Assembly (NCBI RefSeq): GCF_017565745.1 | Contig: NZ_JAGDYM010000004.1 | Coordinates: 1 to 64,000, forward strand | DNA from: Leucobacter weissii | GTDB taxonomy: Bacteria > Actinomycetota > Actinomycetes > Actinomycetales > Microbacteriaceae | Direction: 5' to 3' | Length of the DNA stretch: 64,000 bases | Shown: one piece after another, positions 1 through 7,916 of the stretch | Position numbering within the stretch: the first letter of the stretch is position 1 | Layout of the letters: each line of letters opens with the position of its first letter | Translations under genes and position numbers: made by a program | Notes under the pieces: generated by a model | Database searches by the model: none | Told to the model about the DNA's origin: nothing | What the model saw: only the letters and a program-made list of their open reading frames with translations

Positions 1-132
1 GACAGCGAAGAAGCCAGGGCCGCAACATATGGCACCTGGCTCCATCACTACAATCATCACCGACCCCATACCGGGATCGGTGGGCAGACACCCTCAGATC
101 GCGTTCACAACCTCACTGGGAACTACATCTAG
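1..132 (+). CDS. IS481-family transposase, C-terminal end (cut by window edge)
   Basis: Frame 1 is open from the first base to a TAG at 130-132 and encodes the last 43 residues of a transposase. It contains WLHHYNHHRPHTGIGG, the WxxxYNxxRPHxxxxG signature at the end of the DDE integrase core of IS481-type transposases, followed by TPSDRVHNLTGNY, the usual C-terminal tail. No start lies inside the window, so whether the element is intact cannot be judged. The local base composition is lower in G+C than the following genes, as expected for an insertion sequence. The next gene, on the opposite strand, ends 75 bp away. Confidence 0.8.
   Translation, partial: DSEEARAATYGTWLHHYNHHRPHTGIGGQTPSDRVHNLTGNYI
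93..127 (+). mobile_element. Probable right terminal inverted repeat of the IS481 element
   Basis: IS481-type ends begin with TGT and often overlap the last codons of the transposase. Read outward-in from 127, the sequence starts TGTAGTTCCCAGTGAGG, so the element probably ends at the CTACA at 123-127 and the transposase stop codon lies at or beyond the junction. The matching left end is outside the window, so this boundary is inference. Confidence 0.35.
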
Positions 133-207
133 GCCGGGCCGTGGCCCGCGGCGGAGCGGCGGTTGCGACCCCGGGCCGCGGATCCCTGCACGGGAGCGGC
201 GGCCGCC

Positions 208-513
208 TCAGCCCAGATCGACGACCTCGAACTCGAGCAGTTCGGCGCCCTGAGCCACGGGCGGCCGCTGCTGCCCCTCCGGCCCGGCGTGCGCGTCCTT
301 CGCCCGCCCGTCGCGCCACGCCGCGAAATCCTCCTCCGATGCCCAGGTGGTCACGACGAAGTAGCGGTCCTCCCCGGCGGTCGGCCGCAGCAGCTGGAAG
401 CCCTCGAACCCGGGCGACCCGTCGACCGCGTGCTTCCGCGCGGCGAACCGGGCTTCGAGCTCCGGGCCGGCGCCCTCGGGAACCGAAAGAGCGTTGATCT
501 TGACGACGGACAT
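208..513 (-). CDS. MhuD/IsdG-type haem-degrading monooxygenase (ABM fold)
   Basis: A 101-residue antibiotic-biosynthesis-monooxygenase (ABM) domain protein, the full usual length. It aligns by eye along its whole length with mycobacterial MhuD: it starts MSVVKINAL and has the SPGFxGFQLLRP and YFVVTxW segments. The residues that matter in MhuD are in the same register: Asn7 and Trp66 in the haem pocket, His75 as iron ligand, Arg26. This predicts oxidative cleavage of haem in the cytoplasm to release iron, possibly mycobilin-like products. A strong ribosome-binding site (GGGAGGAGG) precedes the ATG. It stands alone; no haem importer is adjacent. A quinol monooxygenase of the same fold is the alternative, but the conserved His75 argues against it. 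Confidence 0.82.
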   Translation of the reverse strand: MSVVKINALSVPEGAGPELEARFAARKHAVDGSPGFEGFQLLRPTAGEDRYFVVTTWASEEDFAAWRDGRAKDAHAGPEGQQRPPVAQGAELLEFEVVDLG

Positions 514-626
514 CGCCGCCTCCTCCCTGCGCGGCTACCGCGCGGTCGCGTGATGTGTGCTCTCAGCACCCTATCCGTGCAAGCTCCGGGTATCCACCGA
601 GACGTGTCGCGACGATTCGACGGAAC

Positions 627-1070
627 CTAGGCGATGGGCAGCAGCCCTCGTTCGGCGAATACGCGTTTCGCTGCGAAGGTCGCATTCAGCGCGCGCGGGA
701 ACCCGCAATAGACGGCCGCATGCAGGAGCGCTTCGATGATCTGCTCCGGGGTCAGGCCGGCGTTGAGGGCGGCGCCCACGTGGATCTCGAGCTGGGGCTC
801 GCAGCCCCCGAGAGCGGTGAGCATGCCGAGGGTGACGAGCTGCCGGTCCCGGGGCTCCAGCCCTGGGCGCGCGTAGATCTCGCCGAATCCCCAGGCGACG
901 ACCTGGTGGGCGAGTTCCGGCGAGATATCGTCGAGCGCTTCGACAACCTTCGAGCCCGCTCGTCCATCGACCGCTTCGAGCACTGTCCGCCCGCGCTCGA
1001 AGCGCCGCCGTCGCTCAGCGGTCTCGGTCACGGCTGCGGTCGTTCCGGTGGTCTCAGTCGTATCGGTCAT
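627..1070 (-). CDS. Carboxymuconolactone decarboxylase family protein
   Basis: A 147-residue protein with one carboxymuconolactone decarboxylase (CMD) domain over residues about 40-140, including the motif GCEPQLEIHVGAALNAG and the helical segment IIEALLHAAVYCGFPRALNA. It lacks the CxxC pair of AhpD-type peroxidase partners, so a decarboxylase/lactonase or a stress role is more likely than an AhpD role; the true substrate is unknown. The ATG at 1070 is chosen because it overlaps the TGA of the upstream MerR gene (ATGA), which implies translational coupling. The threonine-rich N-terminus is poorly conserved-looking and probably unstructured. Confidence 0.75.
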   Translation of the reverse strand: MTDTTETTGTTAAVTETAERRRRFERGRTVLEAVDGRAGSKVVEALDDISPELAHQVVAWGFGEIYARPGLEPRDRQLVTLGMLTALGGCEPQLEIHVGAALNAGLTPEQIIEALLHAAVYCGFPRALNATFAAKRVFAERGLLPIA

Positions 1071-1525
1071 CTGTCCGTTCCCCTCTCGGTCGGCGATCGC
1101 CGTGCGGTCTCCGCCGACGGCTCCGGGTCGCTCCCAGCGTGTGTGCTCGGCGCGGCGAGCACGGCGCGGTAGGCGGTGGTTTTCTCTGCCAGTGCCCGCT
1201 CGTGAGCGCGCAGCCGCGCGATCTGCTCGCGCAGTTCTTCGCGGTGCGCCTCGAGCAGCCGCAGCCGCGACTCGGTCGTCGCAGAGCCCTCCTCGCGCAG
1301 TCGTGCGTACCTGCGCATCTGGGCGACCGGCATGCCCGTCTCGCGCAGCCGGAGCAGAAACCTTACCCACTCCACGTCCGCGGGCGAGTAGCGACGGTGA
1401 TTGCCCGGATTCCGGGCGACCGGGCGGATCAACTCGGCGCGCTCGTAGTAGCGCAGGGTATGCGCCGATACCCCGGTCGTCTCGCTCATCCGGGCGACGG
1501 ACAACCCGGCCTCATCCGCTGTCAT
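1067..1525 (-). CDS. MerR-family transcriptional regulator
   Basis: A 152-residue regulator. Residues about 9-77 form the winged-helix MerR DNA-binding domain (SVARMSETTGVSAHTLRYYE, then HRRYSPADVEWVRFL); residues about 80-125 form the long dimerisation helix. There are no cysteines in the effector region, which makes metal or redox sensing of the MerR/SoxR kind unlikely. It overlaps the downstream CMD-family gene by four bases, so it most likely controls its own operon with that enzyme; this pairing is common in Actinobacteria. It is divergent from the GNAT gene across 78 bp, which should hold the operator, although no clear dyad was found there. Confidence 0.85.
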   Translation of the reverse strand: MTADEAGLSVARMSETTGVSAHTLRYYERAELIRPVARNPGNHRRYSPADVEWVRFLLRLRETGMPVAQMRRYARLREEGSATTESRLRLLEAHREELREQIARLRAHERALAEKTTAYRAVLAAPSTHAGSDPEPSAETARRSPTERGTDR

Positions 1526-1603
1526 GGCAGCAGCCTAGGAGTTCGAGCGCGCTCTCAGTCAACATGCGCCCGTCGCTCGTGGCTCCTCGGGTAGGCTGAC
1601 GCC

Positions 1604-2152
1604 ATGTCGTCGTCTCCGTCGCACGTCCCCGCCCCGCTCGTCGGCCCCCTCGTCACGCTGCGCGCGCCCGAGCCGGGAGACACCGGCCCGCTGCTCGCGA
1701 TCCTGCAGGAGCCAGAGGTCTCGGAGTGGTGGGTCGGCTACACCCCCGATCGCGTCCGAGAGGACTTCATCGATCCGCCGACGGGCCGGATCATCGAGGT
1801 CGAGGGGGAGTGCGCCGGGGCGATGATGGTGCTCAGGGGAGAGGATCCCGAGTATCCGACCACCGTGATCCACCTCTTCATCGGCACCCGGTTCCGCGGC
1901 AGGCGCATCGGCGAGGAGGCGCTCGCGCTGGCGATCCGCGGCGAGTTCGCCGCCGGCATCAGCCGCGTCACCCTCGACCCGAATGCGAACAACCACGGCG
2001 CGATCCGCAGCTACGAGCGGCTGGGGTTCAAACGGATCGGCGTGCTGCGTGACTACCAGGTGCGGCCCGGCGGGCATCTCGAGGATGCGCTGTTCCTCGA
2101 CCTGACCCGCAGCGACTTCCCCGACGGCCCTCCGCTGCCCGAGCGTCGCTGA
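1604..2152 (+). CDS. GNAT-family N-acetyltransferase
   Basis: A 182-residue cytoplasmic acetyltransferase. The acetyl-CoA binding motif A is FIGTRFRGRRIGEEALALAI (about residues 92-111) and is followed by NNHGAIRSYERLGFKRIGVL, the motif B region of this fold. The N-terminal layout (VTLRAPEPGD, then EPEVSEWWVGY) resembles AAC(6')-like and RimJ/RimL-like subgroups. An aminoglycoside substrate is possible but not shown; many such proteins modify peptide N-termini or small amines. It is a single-gene unit, divergent from merR. Confidence 0.75.
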   Translation: MSSSPSHVPAPLVGPLVTLRAPEPGDTGPLLAILQEPEVSEWWVGYTPDRVREDFIDPPTGRIIEVEGECAGAMMVLRGEDPEYPTTVIHLFIGTRFRGRRIGEEALALAIRGEFAAGISRVTLDPNANNHGAIRSYERLGFKRIGVLRDYQVRPGGHLEDALFLDLTRSDFPDGPPLPERR

Positions 2153-2166
2153 GGCGGTTGGCGGCG

Positions 2167-2568
2167 TCACTCGGCCGGAAGCGACCGGAGCGCGGGGAAC
2201 ACCTGCTCCGTGTTGAGCGGCGCCAGGTCGTCCCGCGGGCGGGCGGGATCCACCCACTCGAGACGATCGATCTCGGCGCTCGCCGCGGCGCCGGAGCGAT
2301 AGGGGTGCTCGTAGACGTGCGCGACCACCGCGTACCCCGGTTCGTTCGCCGCCGCGGAGCGGAACTCGCCCAGCAGCGTGAGGGCGGCTGGATCCAGCCG
2401 GACGCCGAGCTCCTCCCGGAACTCCCGCACCGCGGTCTCGTGCGGGGCCTCGCCGGGTTCGGGCTTGCCGCCGGGCAGCATCAGCATGCGCGTGCCCCGC
2501 TTGCGCACGTTCAGCACGCGCCCCGCGTCGTCCCGCATCACGACGGCGCTCACACGGATCTCTCCCAC
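2167..2568 (-). CDS. Nudix hydrolase
   Basis: A 133-residue single-domain Nudix enzyme. The Nudix box is complete: GKPEPGE, seven residues, then REFREELGV, matching GX5EX7REUXEEXGU, which positions the glutamates for Mg2+. Small stand-alone members hydrolyse nucleoside diphosphates linked to another moiety; the substrate cannot be told from sequence. It is convergent with the GNAT gene (14 bp apart) and divergent from the NAD(P)-binding gene over 47 bp. Confidence 0.85.
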   Translation of the reverse strand: MGEIRVSAVVMRDDAGRVLNVRKRGTRMLMLPGGKPEPGEAPHETAVREFREELGVRLDPAALTLLGEFRSAAANEPGYAVVAHVYEHPYRSGAAASAEIDRLEWVDPARPRDDLAPLNTEQVFPALRSLPAE

Positions 2569-2615
2569 GCCTCAACGCTATACCCCGGACGCCGTGCGCG
2601 CGTAGACTCGAGGGC

Positions 2616-3284
2616 ATGGCACGCATCATCATTCTCGGGGGTCACGGCAAGATCGCGCTGCTCGCGGAGCCGCTGCTCGTCGCGCGCGGCGACCGGGTGA
2701 CCGCGGTGATCCGCAACCCGGAGCACGCGGACGAGGTCCGAGAGACGGGCGCCGAGCCGCTCGTCGCCGACATCGAGACGCTCGACGTCGCGGGCCTCGC
2801 CGAGCTGGTCTCCGGTCACGACGTCGTGGTCTGGAGCGCGGGAGCCGGCGGCGGCGACCCGGCGCGGACGCGCGCGGTGGATCGAGACGCGGCGATCCGC
2901 TCGATCGACGCCGCCGCTCGTGCCGGGGTCGCGAGATACGTGATGGTGTCGTACTTCGGGTCCTCGCTGCAGCACGGCGTCGACCCGGAGAACGCGTTCT
3001 TCCCCTATGCCGAGGCGAAGGCGGCCGCCGACGAGCATCTGCGCGCCAGCGACCTCGACTGGACGGTGCTCGGCCCGAGCGCGCTCACCTCGGAGGAGGG
3101 GAGCGGTCTCATCGACACGGCCGCCGCCGAGGCGCGGCGGGTCTCGAGGGCGAACGTCGCTCGCGTGATCGCCGCTGTGACCGCCGCTGCCCAGGGCGGT
3201 CGCGGCACGATCCGGCGCACGATCCGCTTCAACGACGGCGCGACGCCGATCGCGGAGGCGCTTCGCGCCGGCACGTCGGGCTGA
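2616..3284 (+). CDS. NAD(P)H-binding Rossmann protein (atypical SDR, NmrA/HSCARG-like)
   Basis: A 222-residue Rossmann-fold protein. The dinucleotide-binding loop at residues 4-14 reads IIILGGHGKIA, a variant of GxxGxxG. The middle contains VARYVMVSYFGSS and FPYAEAKAAADEHLRASDLDWTVLGP as the atypical-SDR core; the active-site Tyr-xxx-Lys is present only loosely as YAEAK. Proteins of this size and layout act as NAD(P)H-dependent reductases or redox sensors; no substrate is suggested by the neighbours. It is convergent with mscL, with a nested inverted repeat between the two stop codons. Confidence 0.75.
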   Translation: MARIIILGGHGKIALLAEPLLVARGDRVTAVIRNPEHADEVRETGAEPLVADIETLDVAGLAELVSGHDVVVWSAGAGGGDPARTRAVDRDAAIRSIDAAARAGVARYVMVSYFGSSLQHGVDPENAFFPYAEAKAAADEHLRASDLDWTVLGPSALTSEEGSGLIDTAAAEARRVSRANVARVIAAVTAAAQGGRGTIRRTIRFNDGATPIAEALRAGTSG

Positions 3285-3346
3285 GATCGCACGTCCGGAG
3301 GATCCTCGGGGGCGAGGATCTCAGCCCGAAGCGCGATCTCAGCCCG
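3277..3346. terminator. Nested inverted repeats between convergent genes (likely bidirectional terminator)
   Basis: An outer perfect 14-bp inverted repeat (CGGGCTGAGATCGC at 3277-3290 with its complement at 3333-3346) encloses a perfect 8-bp hairpin (GATCCTCG, GGGG loop, CGAGGATC at 3301-3320). A third partial copy of the arm, GATCTCAGCCCG, lies at 3317-3328, so alternative foldings compete. The outer arm includes the last codons and stop of the upstream gene. Confidence 0.5.
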
Positions 3347-3365
3347 GAAGGCGCTCGCGCCGCTC

Positions 3366-3830
3366 CTACTGGGCGCCGTGCGCCCCGTGCGCGGGGCCTT
3401 CGCCGCGCACGGCCGGACGCTGCTCGGGTGCGCCGCCGGTCTCCCGCTGCGCCAGCAGGTCCCTGATCTCGACGAGCAGGTCGGTCTCGGTCGGGGGCTC
3501 CTCCTCGTCCTCGGGCTTGTGGCCGTGCTTGCGCACGTAGGCGGCCTCGTTCAGCTTGTTCATCGGCAGGATGATGACGAAGTAGACGACCAGCGCGATC
3601 AGCAGGAAGTTGATCAGGGCGCCGAGCACCGCTCCCACGCCGAGCGAGACCGGGCCGATCTGCCACACGGCCTTGTTGATCTCGTCCGCGTTGAAGATCG
3701 CGGCGATGAGCGGGTTGAAGATCCCGTCGACCAGCGCGTTCACGATGGAGGTGAACGCCGCGCCGATGATCACGGCGACCGCCAGCTCGATGACGTTTCC
3801 GCGCATGATGAACTCTTTGAAACCCTTCAT
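3366..3830 (-). CDS. mscL: Large-conductance mechanosensitive channel MscL
   Basis: A 154-residue channel subunit that opens under membrane tension to release solutes on osmotic downshock. The ATG at 3830 gives the canonical N-terminus MKGFKEFIMRGNVIELAVAV and has a good ribosome-binding site (GGAAGGAG); an upstream in-frame extension is rejected. Two transmembrane helices lie at about residues 15-45 and 70-95, joined by a periplasmic loop, and a cytoplasmic helix (TETDLLVEIRDLLAQR) follows. The C-terminal 25 residues are a Gly/Ala/Pro-rich tail. Homopentamer by family knowledge. Divergent from nrtR. Confidence 0.95.
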   Translation of the reverse strand: MKGFKEFIMRGNVIELAVAVIIGAAFTSIVNALVDGIFNPLIAAIFNADEINKAVWQIGPVSLGVGAVLGALINFLLIALVVYFVIILPMNKLNEAAYVRKHGHKPEDEEEPPTETDLLVEIRDLLAQRETGGAPEQRPAVRGEGPAHGAHGAQ

Positions 3831-3988
3831 CGCGGGCTCCTTCCCTCTGTCTGACTGTGTGCCTGTCCGCGCACCCCGCTGCGGCGGTGCCTCGCAGACC
3901 AATGTAACCGTTCGGCTGTGAATCGCGCGACGGTCGTCCGACGTGTTGCGCGAGGATTCGGTGTTTCGCGGCGAAAGGGTGTAGTCTC

Positions 3989-4013
3989 ACTTATAGTCAA
4001 AGTGACTATAAGT
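3989..4013. promoter_or_regulatory. NrtR operator upstream of the nad operon
   Basis: A perfect inverted repeat: ACTTATAGTCA (3989-3999), AAG spacer, TGACTATAAGT (4003-4013). It lies 23 bp before the GTG of nrtR and contains TATAGT and TATAAG, either of which could serve as a -10 box, so binding would block transcription. NrtR proteins are known to bind AT-rich palindromes and autoregulate NAD genes; the match of this exact word to this NrtR is inference from position. No second copy was seen in the window. Confidence 0.8.
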
Positions 4014-4036
4014 AGGGCTCGGAACGGAGGTGCGGT

Positions 4037-4900
4037 GTGGACTACTCACGGCTCAGCGTGAGCGAGCGCAGGTTCCTGCCGCCGGCGGTAGCCGTCTCCT
4101 CCGTGGCCTTCGCGCTCCGGCCCCCGGTCGGCGCGCTCATCGGCGTCGTCGGTGCGGATGGAGTGTCGTTCGGTCGAGGTGAACGCCGCGCCTCGGTCGA
4201 TCGGCTCGATCGGGATCGCGACGCCTCGGAGGCGGCGCTGTGGCTGCCCCTGGTCCGGCGCACCCGCCCGCCGTTCGAGGGCGACTGGGCGCTGCCGGGC
4301 GGCCCCATCCCCTGGGACGAGACCCTCGTCGACACCGCCCTGCGCACCCTGCGCGCCGCCGTGCGACGCGATCCCGGCTACCTCGAGCAGCTCTACTCCT
4401 TCGGCGCGATCGAGCGCTCGGCCGAAGCGCAGCGGCTCGTGACGATCGCCTACTGGGCGCTGTACGGGGAGTCGCAGCTCGATCCCGACGCCGGCCCCGA
4501 GCGCGATGAGGTCGACCCCAACGTGGCCTGGTTCTCGGCGGATCGGCTGCCGTCGCTCGCCTTCGACCACACGGAGATCGTCGCCTACGCGCTCGGCCGG
4601 CTGCGTTCGAAGACCGAGTACTCTGCGGTCGCCCATCGCTTCCTGGGGGAGTCGTTCACCCTCGCGCAGCTGCGCGAGGTGCGCGAGGCGATTCTGGGCG
4701 AGCAGGTGGATCCCGCCAACTTCAGGCGGCAGGCGCTCGCGCAGGGCACCCTCGTCGAGACGGGCGCCACCCAGACCGGCACCAGACACCGTCCGGCCCG
4801 CCTCTACCGCTTCCGGCACGGCGCCGAGACCTCCCGGATCTCGGGACCGGCCGTCGTTCCGGCCACCGCCCCATCCCAGAATCGAAGGAAGACCTCATGA
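4037..4900 (+). CDS. nrtR: NrtR-type Nudix-related transcriptional repressor of NAD biosynthesis
   Basis: A 287-residue protein: residues about 15-160 are a Nudix-like ligand-sensing domain (WALPGGPIPWDETLVDTALR is a degenerate Nudix box, so catalysis is unlikely or weak) and residues about 200-270 are the winged-helix domain typical of NrtR (SFTLAQLREVREAILGEQVD, then NFRRQALAQGTLVETG). NrtR repressors sense ADP-ribose or NAD. The GTG start has a GGAGG site. It is the first gene of the operon, its TGA overlaps the nadA ATG, and a perfect palindrome lies just upstream, all of which fit an autoregulated local repressor. Confidence 0.9.
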   Translation: MDYSRLSVSERRFLPPAVAVSSVAFALRPPVGALIGVVGADGVSFGRGERRASVDRLDRDRDASEAALWLPLVRRTRPPFEGDWALPGGPIPWDETLVDTALRTLRAAVRRDPGYLEQLYSFGAIERSAEAQRLVTIAYWALYGESQLDPDAGPERDEVDPNVAWFSADRLPSLAFDHTEIVAYALGRLRSKTEYSAVAHRFLGESFTLAQLREVREAILGEQVDPANFRRQALAQGTLVETGATQTGTRHRPARLYRFRHGAETSRISGPAVVPATAPSQNRRKTS

Positions 4901-6222
4901 GCAGCGTTGCCGAACTGATCCGCGATGCGGCGGACGCCGAGCGCTCCGCCGCCGCCCCGGCGCCCACCCCCTCCCACCGGCGCCCCATCGCGCTCCGGGC
5001 GACCGGATCGACCTGCGACACGGATCTCGGGCTCGAGCCCTGGACCATCGACGCCCGGCCCGGATACGGCCCGGGCGCCTCGGTGCGCGACCGCATCCCG
5101 GGCGACGCGCCCCGGCAGGGGCCGCTGCCGACCGAGTACACCGACGCGAGCGAGGACGAACTGCACCGCCGGATCATCGCGGCGAAGTCGGCGCTCGGGG
5201 AGAGAGTCCGCATCCTCGGCCACTTCTACCAGCGCGACGAGATCGTGCAGCACGCCGATTTCGTGGGCGACTCCTTCATGCTCGCCCAAGCGGCGAAGGC
5301 GCATCCCGAGGCCGAGGCCTTCGTGTTCTGCGGAGTGCACTTCATGGCCGAGACCGCGGACATCCTCTCCGGTCCGGACCAGGCCGTGATCCTGCCGAAC
5401 CTCGCGGCGGGGTGCTCGATGGCGGACATGGCGACCATCGACCAGGTCGAGGACTGCTGGCGGGAACTAGTCGAGGTGCTCGGAGACGAGCCCGACGCCT
5501 CGGGTCGTCAGCCCGTGATCCCCGTGACGTACATGAACTCCTCGGCGGCGATCAAGGCGTTCTGCGGGCGCAACGGCGGGATCGTCTGCACCTCTTCGAA
5601 CGCGCGCACGGTGCTCGAATGGGCCTTCGAGCGCGGTCAGCGGGTCGTGTTCTTCCCCGACCAGCACCTCGGCCGCAACACCGCGAAGGCGATGGGCATC
5701 GAGGAGGATCGGATGCCGCTCTGGCGCTCGCACCTGCCCCGCGGCGGCAACAGCGAAGCGGACCTCCGCGAGTCCCGGGTCATCCTCTGGAACGGCTTCT
5801 GCTCCGTGCACAAGCGCTTCACCGTCGGGCAGATCGAACGGGCCAGGGCGCAGTTCCCGGGGGTGCGGGTGATCGTGCACCCGGAGTGCCCCGCCGCGGT
5901 GGTCGAGGCGGCCGACGGCAGCGGATCGACGGAGTACATCCGCAAGGAGATCGAGGCGGCGAAGCCGGGCGACGTGATCGCGGTGGGCACCGAGATCAAC
6001 CTCGTCAACCGGCTGCAGGAGCAGCACCCCGAGCTCACGGTGTTCTGCCTGGACCCGGTGGTCTGCCCCTGCTCGACCATGTACCGCATCCACCCCGCCT
6101 ATCTCGCCTGGACGCTGGAGTCGCTCGTAGCCGGCGATGCGCCCAACCGGATCGTCGTCGACGGCTCCGTGGCGGAGGACTCGCGCGTCGCGCTCGAGCG
6201 GATGCTGGCGGCGCGCCCGTGA
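4897..6222 (+). CDS. nadA: Quinolinate synthase NadA
   Basis: A 441-residue [4Fe-4S] enzyme that condenses iminoaspartate with dihydroxyacetone phosphate to quinolinate, the second step of de novo NAD synthesis. The expected cluster cysteines are in place: Cys145 in FCGVHFMAET, Cys302 in WNGFCSVHKRF, and Cys390/392 in VVCPCSTMY. Substrate-loop motifs ILGHFYQRDEIVQHADFVGD and TSSNA are present. Residues 1-80 form an N-terminal extension usual for actinobacterial NadA. The ATG overlaps the nrtR stop (ATGA) and its own TGA overlaps the nadB GTG. Confidence 0.96.
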   Translation: MSSVAELIRDAADAERSAAAPAPTPSHRRPIALRATGSTCDTDLGLEPWTIDARPGYGPGASVRDRIPGDAPRQGPLPTEYTDASEDELHRRIIAAKSALGERVRILGHFYQRDEIVQHADFVGDSFMLAQAAKAHPEAEAFVFCGVHFMAETADILSGPDQAVILPNLAAGCSMADMATIDQVEDCWRELVEVLGDEPDASGRQPVIPVTYMNSSAAIKAFCGRNGGIVCTSSNARTVLEWAFERGQRVVFFPDQHLGRNTAKAMGIEEDRMPLWRSHLPRGGNSEADLRESRVILWNGFCSVHKRFTVGQIERARAQFPGVRVIVHPECPAAVVEAADGSGSTEYIRKEIEAAKPGDVIAVGTEINLVNRLQEQHPELTVFCLDPVVCPCSTMYRIHPAYLAWTLESLVAGDAPNRIVVDGSVAEDSRVALERMLAARP

Positions 6223-7916
6223 TCCTGATCGCGGGATCCGGGGTGGCCGGGCTGAGCTGCGCGCTCGCCGCGAGCGCGGCCGTCGAGGCGGCCGGATCCG
6301 ACATCGGCGTGGAGCTGGTGACCCCCGGCGTTCTCCGCGCCGGCTCCGGGGCGGCCGGCGGCAACACCGCGCTGGCGCAGGGCGGCATCGCGGTCGCGCT
6401 CGGCGACGGGGACGCTCCGCGCGACCACGCGGCGGACACGATCGAGGCGGGCGCCGGGCTGGTGGACGCCGAGGCCGCCCGGATCCTCACCGCCGACGGC
6501 GTGCAGGCCGCGCGGGCGCTGCTCGACGCGGGGTTCGCCGCGGACCGGGATCGCGACGGGCGGCTGCAGCTCGGTCTGGAGGCGGCGCACGGGCGCCCGC
6601 GCATCCTGCACGCCGGGGAGGATCGCACGGGCGCCTCCCTGCACGACTTCCTGATGCTGCGGGTGAGGGAGTCGGCGGACGCGGGCCGGATCGTGATCCG
6701 CGAGCGCACCGAGCTGGAAGCCCTGCGGGTCGACGCCGGCGCGGTGCGCGGCGCGGTGCTGCGCGACGTCGACGGCGGCGCGTCGGTCGTTGACGCGGCG
6801 GCGATCGTGCTCGCCACCGGCGGCTACGGGGCGCTGTTCCCGCGGACGAGCAATCAGGCCGGGGCCCGCGGCGAAGGCATCGTGATCGCGGCACGTGCGG
6901 GTGCTCTGGTCGCCGACCTCGAGTTCGTGCAGTTCCACCCGACGGTGCTCGACGGGACCGGGTTCCTCATCTCCGAAGCGGTGCGCGGCGCGGGAGCCGT
7001 GCTGCGAGACGGCTCGGGCGAGCGTTTCATGGTCTCGGTCCACCCGGCCGCGGAGCTCGCACCGCGAGACGTCGTCTCCCGTGTCGTGCACCGGGTGCTG
7101 CGCGAGCGCGGTGAAGACGCCGTCTGGCTCGATGCGACGGGGATCGAGCGCGACGGCGGCGCGGGCACGCTCGCGCGCAGATTCCCGAGGATCTCCGCGA
7201 CGGTCGCCGCGCGGGGCCTCGACTGGACGCGCGAGCCGATCCCGGTCTCGCCCGCCACGCACTACACCATGGGCGGCATCGCCACCGATCTCGACGGGCG
7301 GAGCTCGCTGCCCGGGCTGTACGCGGCGGGAGAGACCGCCGCGACCGGGGTTCACGGAGCCAACCGCCTCGCCTCCAACTCGCTGCTGGAGGGGCTCGTC
7401 TTCGGCCGCCGCGCCGGCGAATCCGCGGTCAGGCACGCCGAGGCGATCGCCGCGGGGCGGACGGTCTGGGAGCCGAACGGCGGCGCCATGCGCGAACTGC
7501 TGCTCCGCCGACGCGAGTTTCCGGTGTCTCCTCAGCCTCCCGTCGGCGCGCAGGCCGACCGCGCGCAGGCCGACCGTGCGCAGACCGGCGACGCCTGGGT
7601 CCGCGACGCCGTCGCGGCGGGACTCGGCATCGAGCGCGATGCCGCCGGGTTGCGCGCCCTCCGCGAGCGTCTCGCGCCAGAGAGCGGGATGCTCGCCGAA
7701 CTCGCCGATATGGTCGCGGTCGGTGCCGAGGCCCGCACCGAGTCGCGGGGCGCCCATCAGCGCTCCGACCACCCCGAGACGGATCCGGCCCAGCGCCGCA
7801 GACAGGCCTGGATCGCGCCGACGGTCCCCGACGCGATCGCGGTGCCGACGACCTTCACCGACGTCCGACGGAATCGGGCAACGACTTCCGATACGAGGAG
7901 CCTCGCCGCATGCTGA
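6219..7916 (+). CDS. nadB: L-aspartate oxidase NadB
   Basis: A 565-residue FAD enzyme that oxidises L-aspartate to iminoaspartate for NadA. The FAD motif GSGVAGLSCALAAS is at the N-terminus, followed by AQGGIA, the substrate segment THYTMGGIATDL, and HGANRLASNSLLEGLVFG near residue 390. The GTG at 6219 overlaps the nadA stop (GTGA) and puts the FAD motif directly at the N-terminus, as in the family; upstream in-frame extension is a shadow of nadA. A 15-bp tandem duplication near 7549-7578 encodes QADRAQADRA in the helical domain, a local oddity. The last about 50 residues are a variable tail. It overlaps nadC by 7 bp. Confidence 0.96.
   Translation: MILIAGSGVAGLSCALAASAAVEAAGSDIGVELVTPGVLRAGSGAAGGNTALAQGGIAVALGDGDAPRDHAADTIEAGAGLVDAEAARILTADGVQAARALLDAGFAADRDRDGRLQLGLEAAHGRPRILHAGEDRTGASLHDFLMLRVRESADAGRIVIRERTELEALRVDAGAVRGAVLRDVDGGASVVDAAAIVLATGGYGALFPRTSNQAGARGEGIVIAARAGALVADLEFVQFHPTVLDGTGFLISEAVRGAGAVLRDGSGERFMVSVHPAAELAPRDVVSRVVHRVLRERGEDAVWLDATGIERDGGAGTLARRFPRISATVAARGLDWTREPIPVSPATHYTMGGIATDLDGRSSLPGLYAAGETAATGVHGANRLASNSLLEGLVFGRRAGESAVRHAEAIAAGRTVWEPNGGAMRELLLRRREFPVSPQPPVGAQADRAQADRAQTGDAWVRDAVAAGLGIERDAAGLRALRERLAPESGMLAELADMVAVGAEARTESRGAHQRSDHPETDPAQRRRQAWIAPTVPDAIAVPTTFTDVRRNRATTSDTRSLAAC

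Noticed and set aside
4506-6218. N-terminal extension of the nadB frame across nrtR and nadA
   Set aside because: Composition is Arg/Pro-rich without motifs; the FAD motif begins right at the GTG at 6219, which also overlaps the nadA stop.
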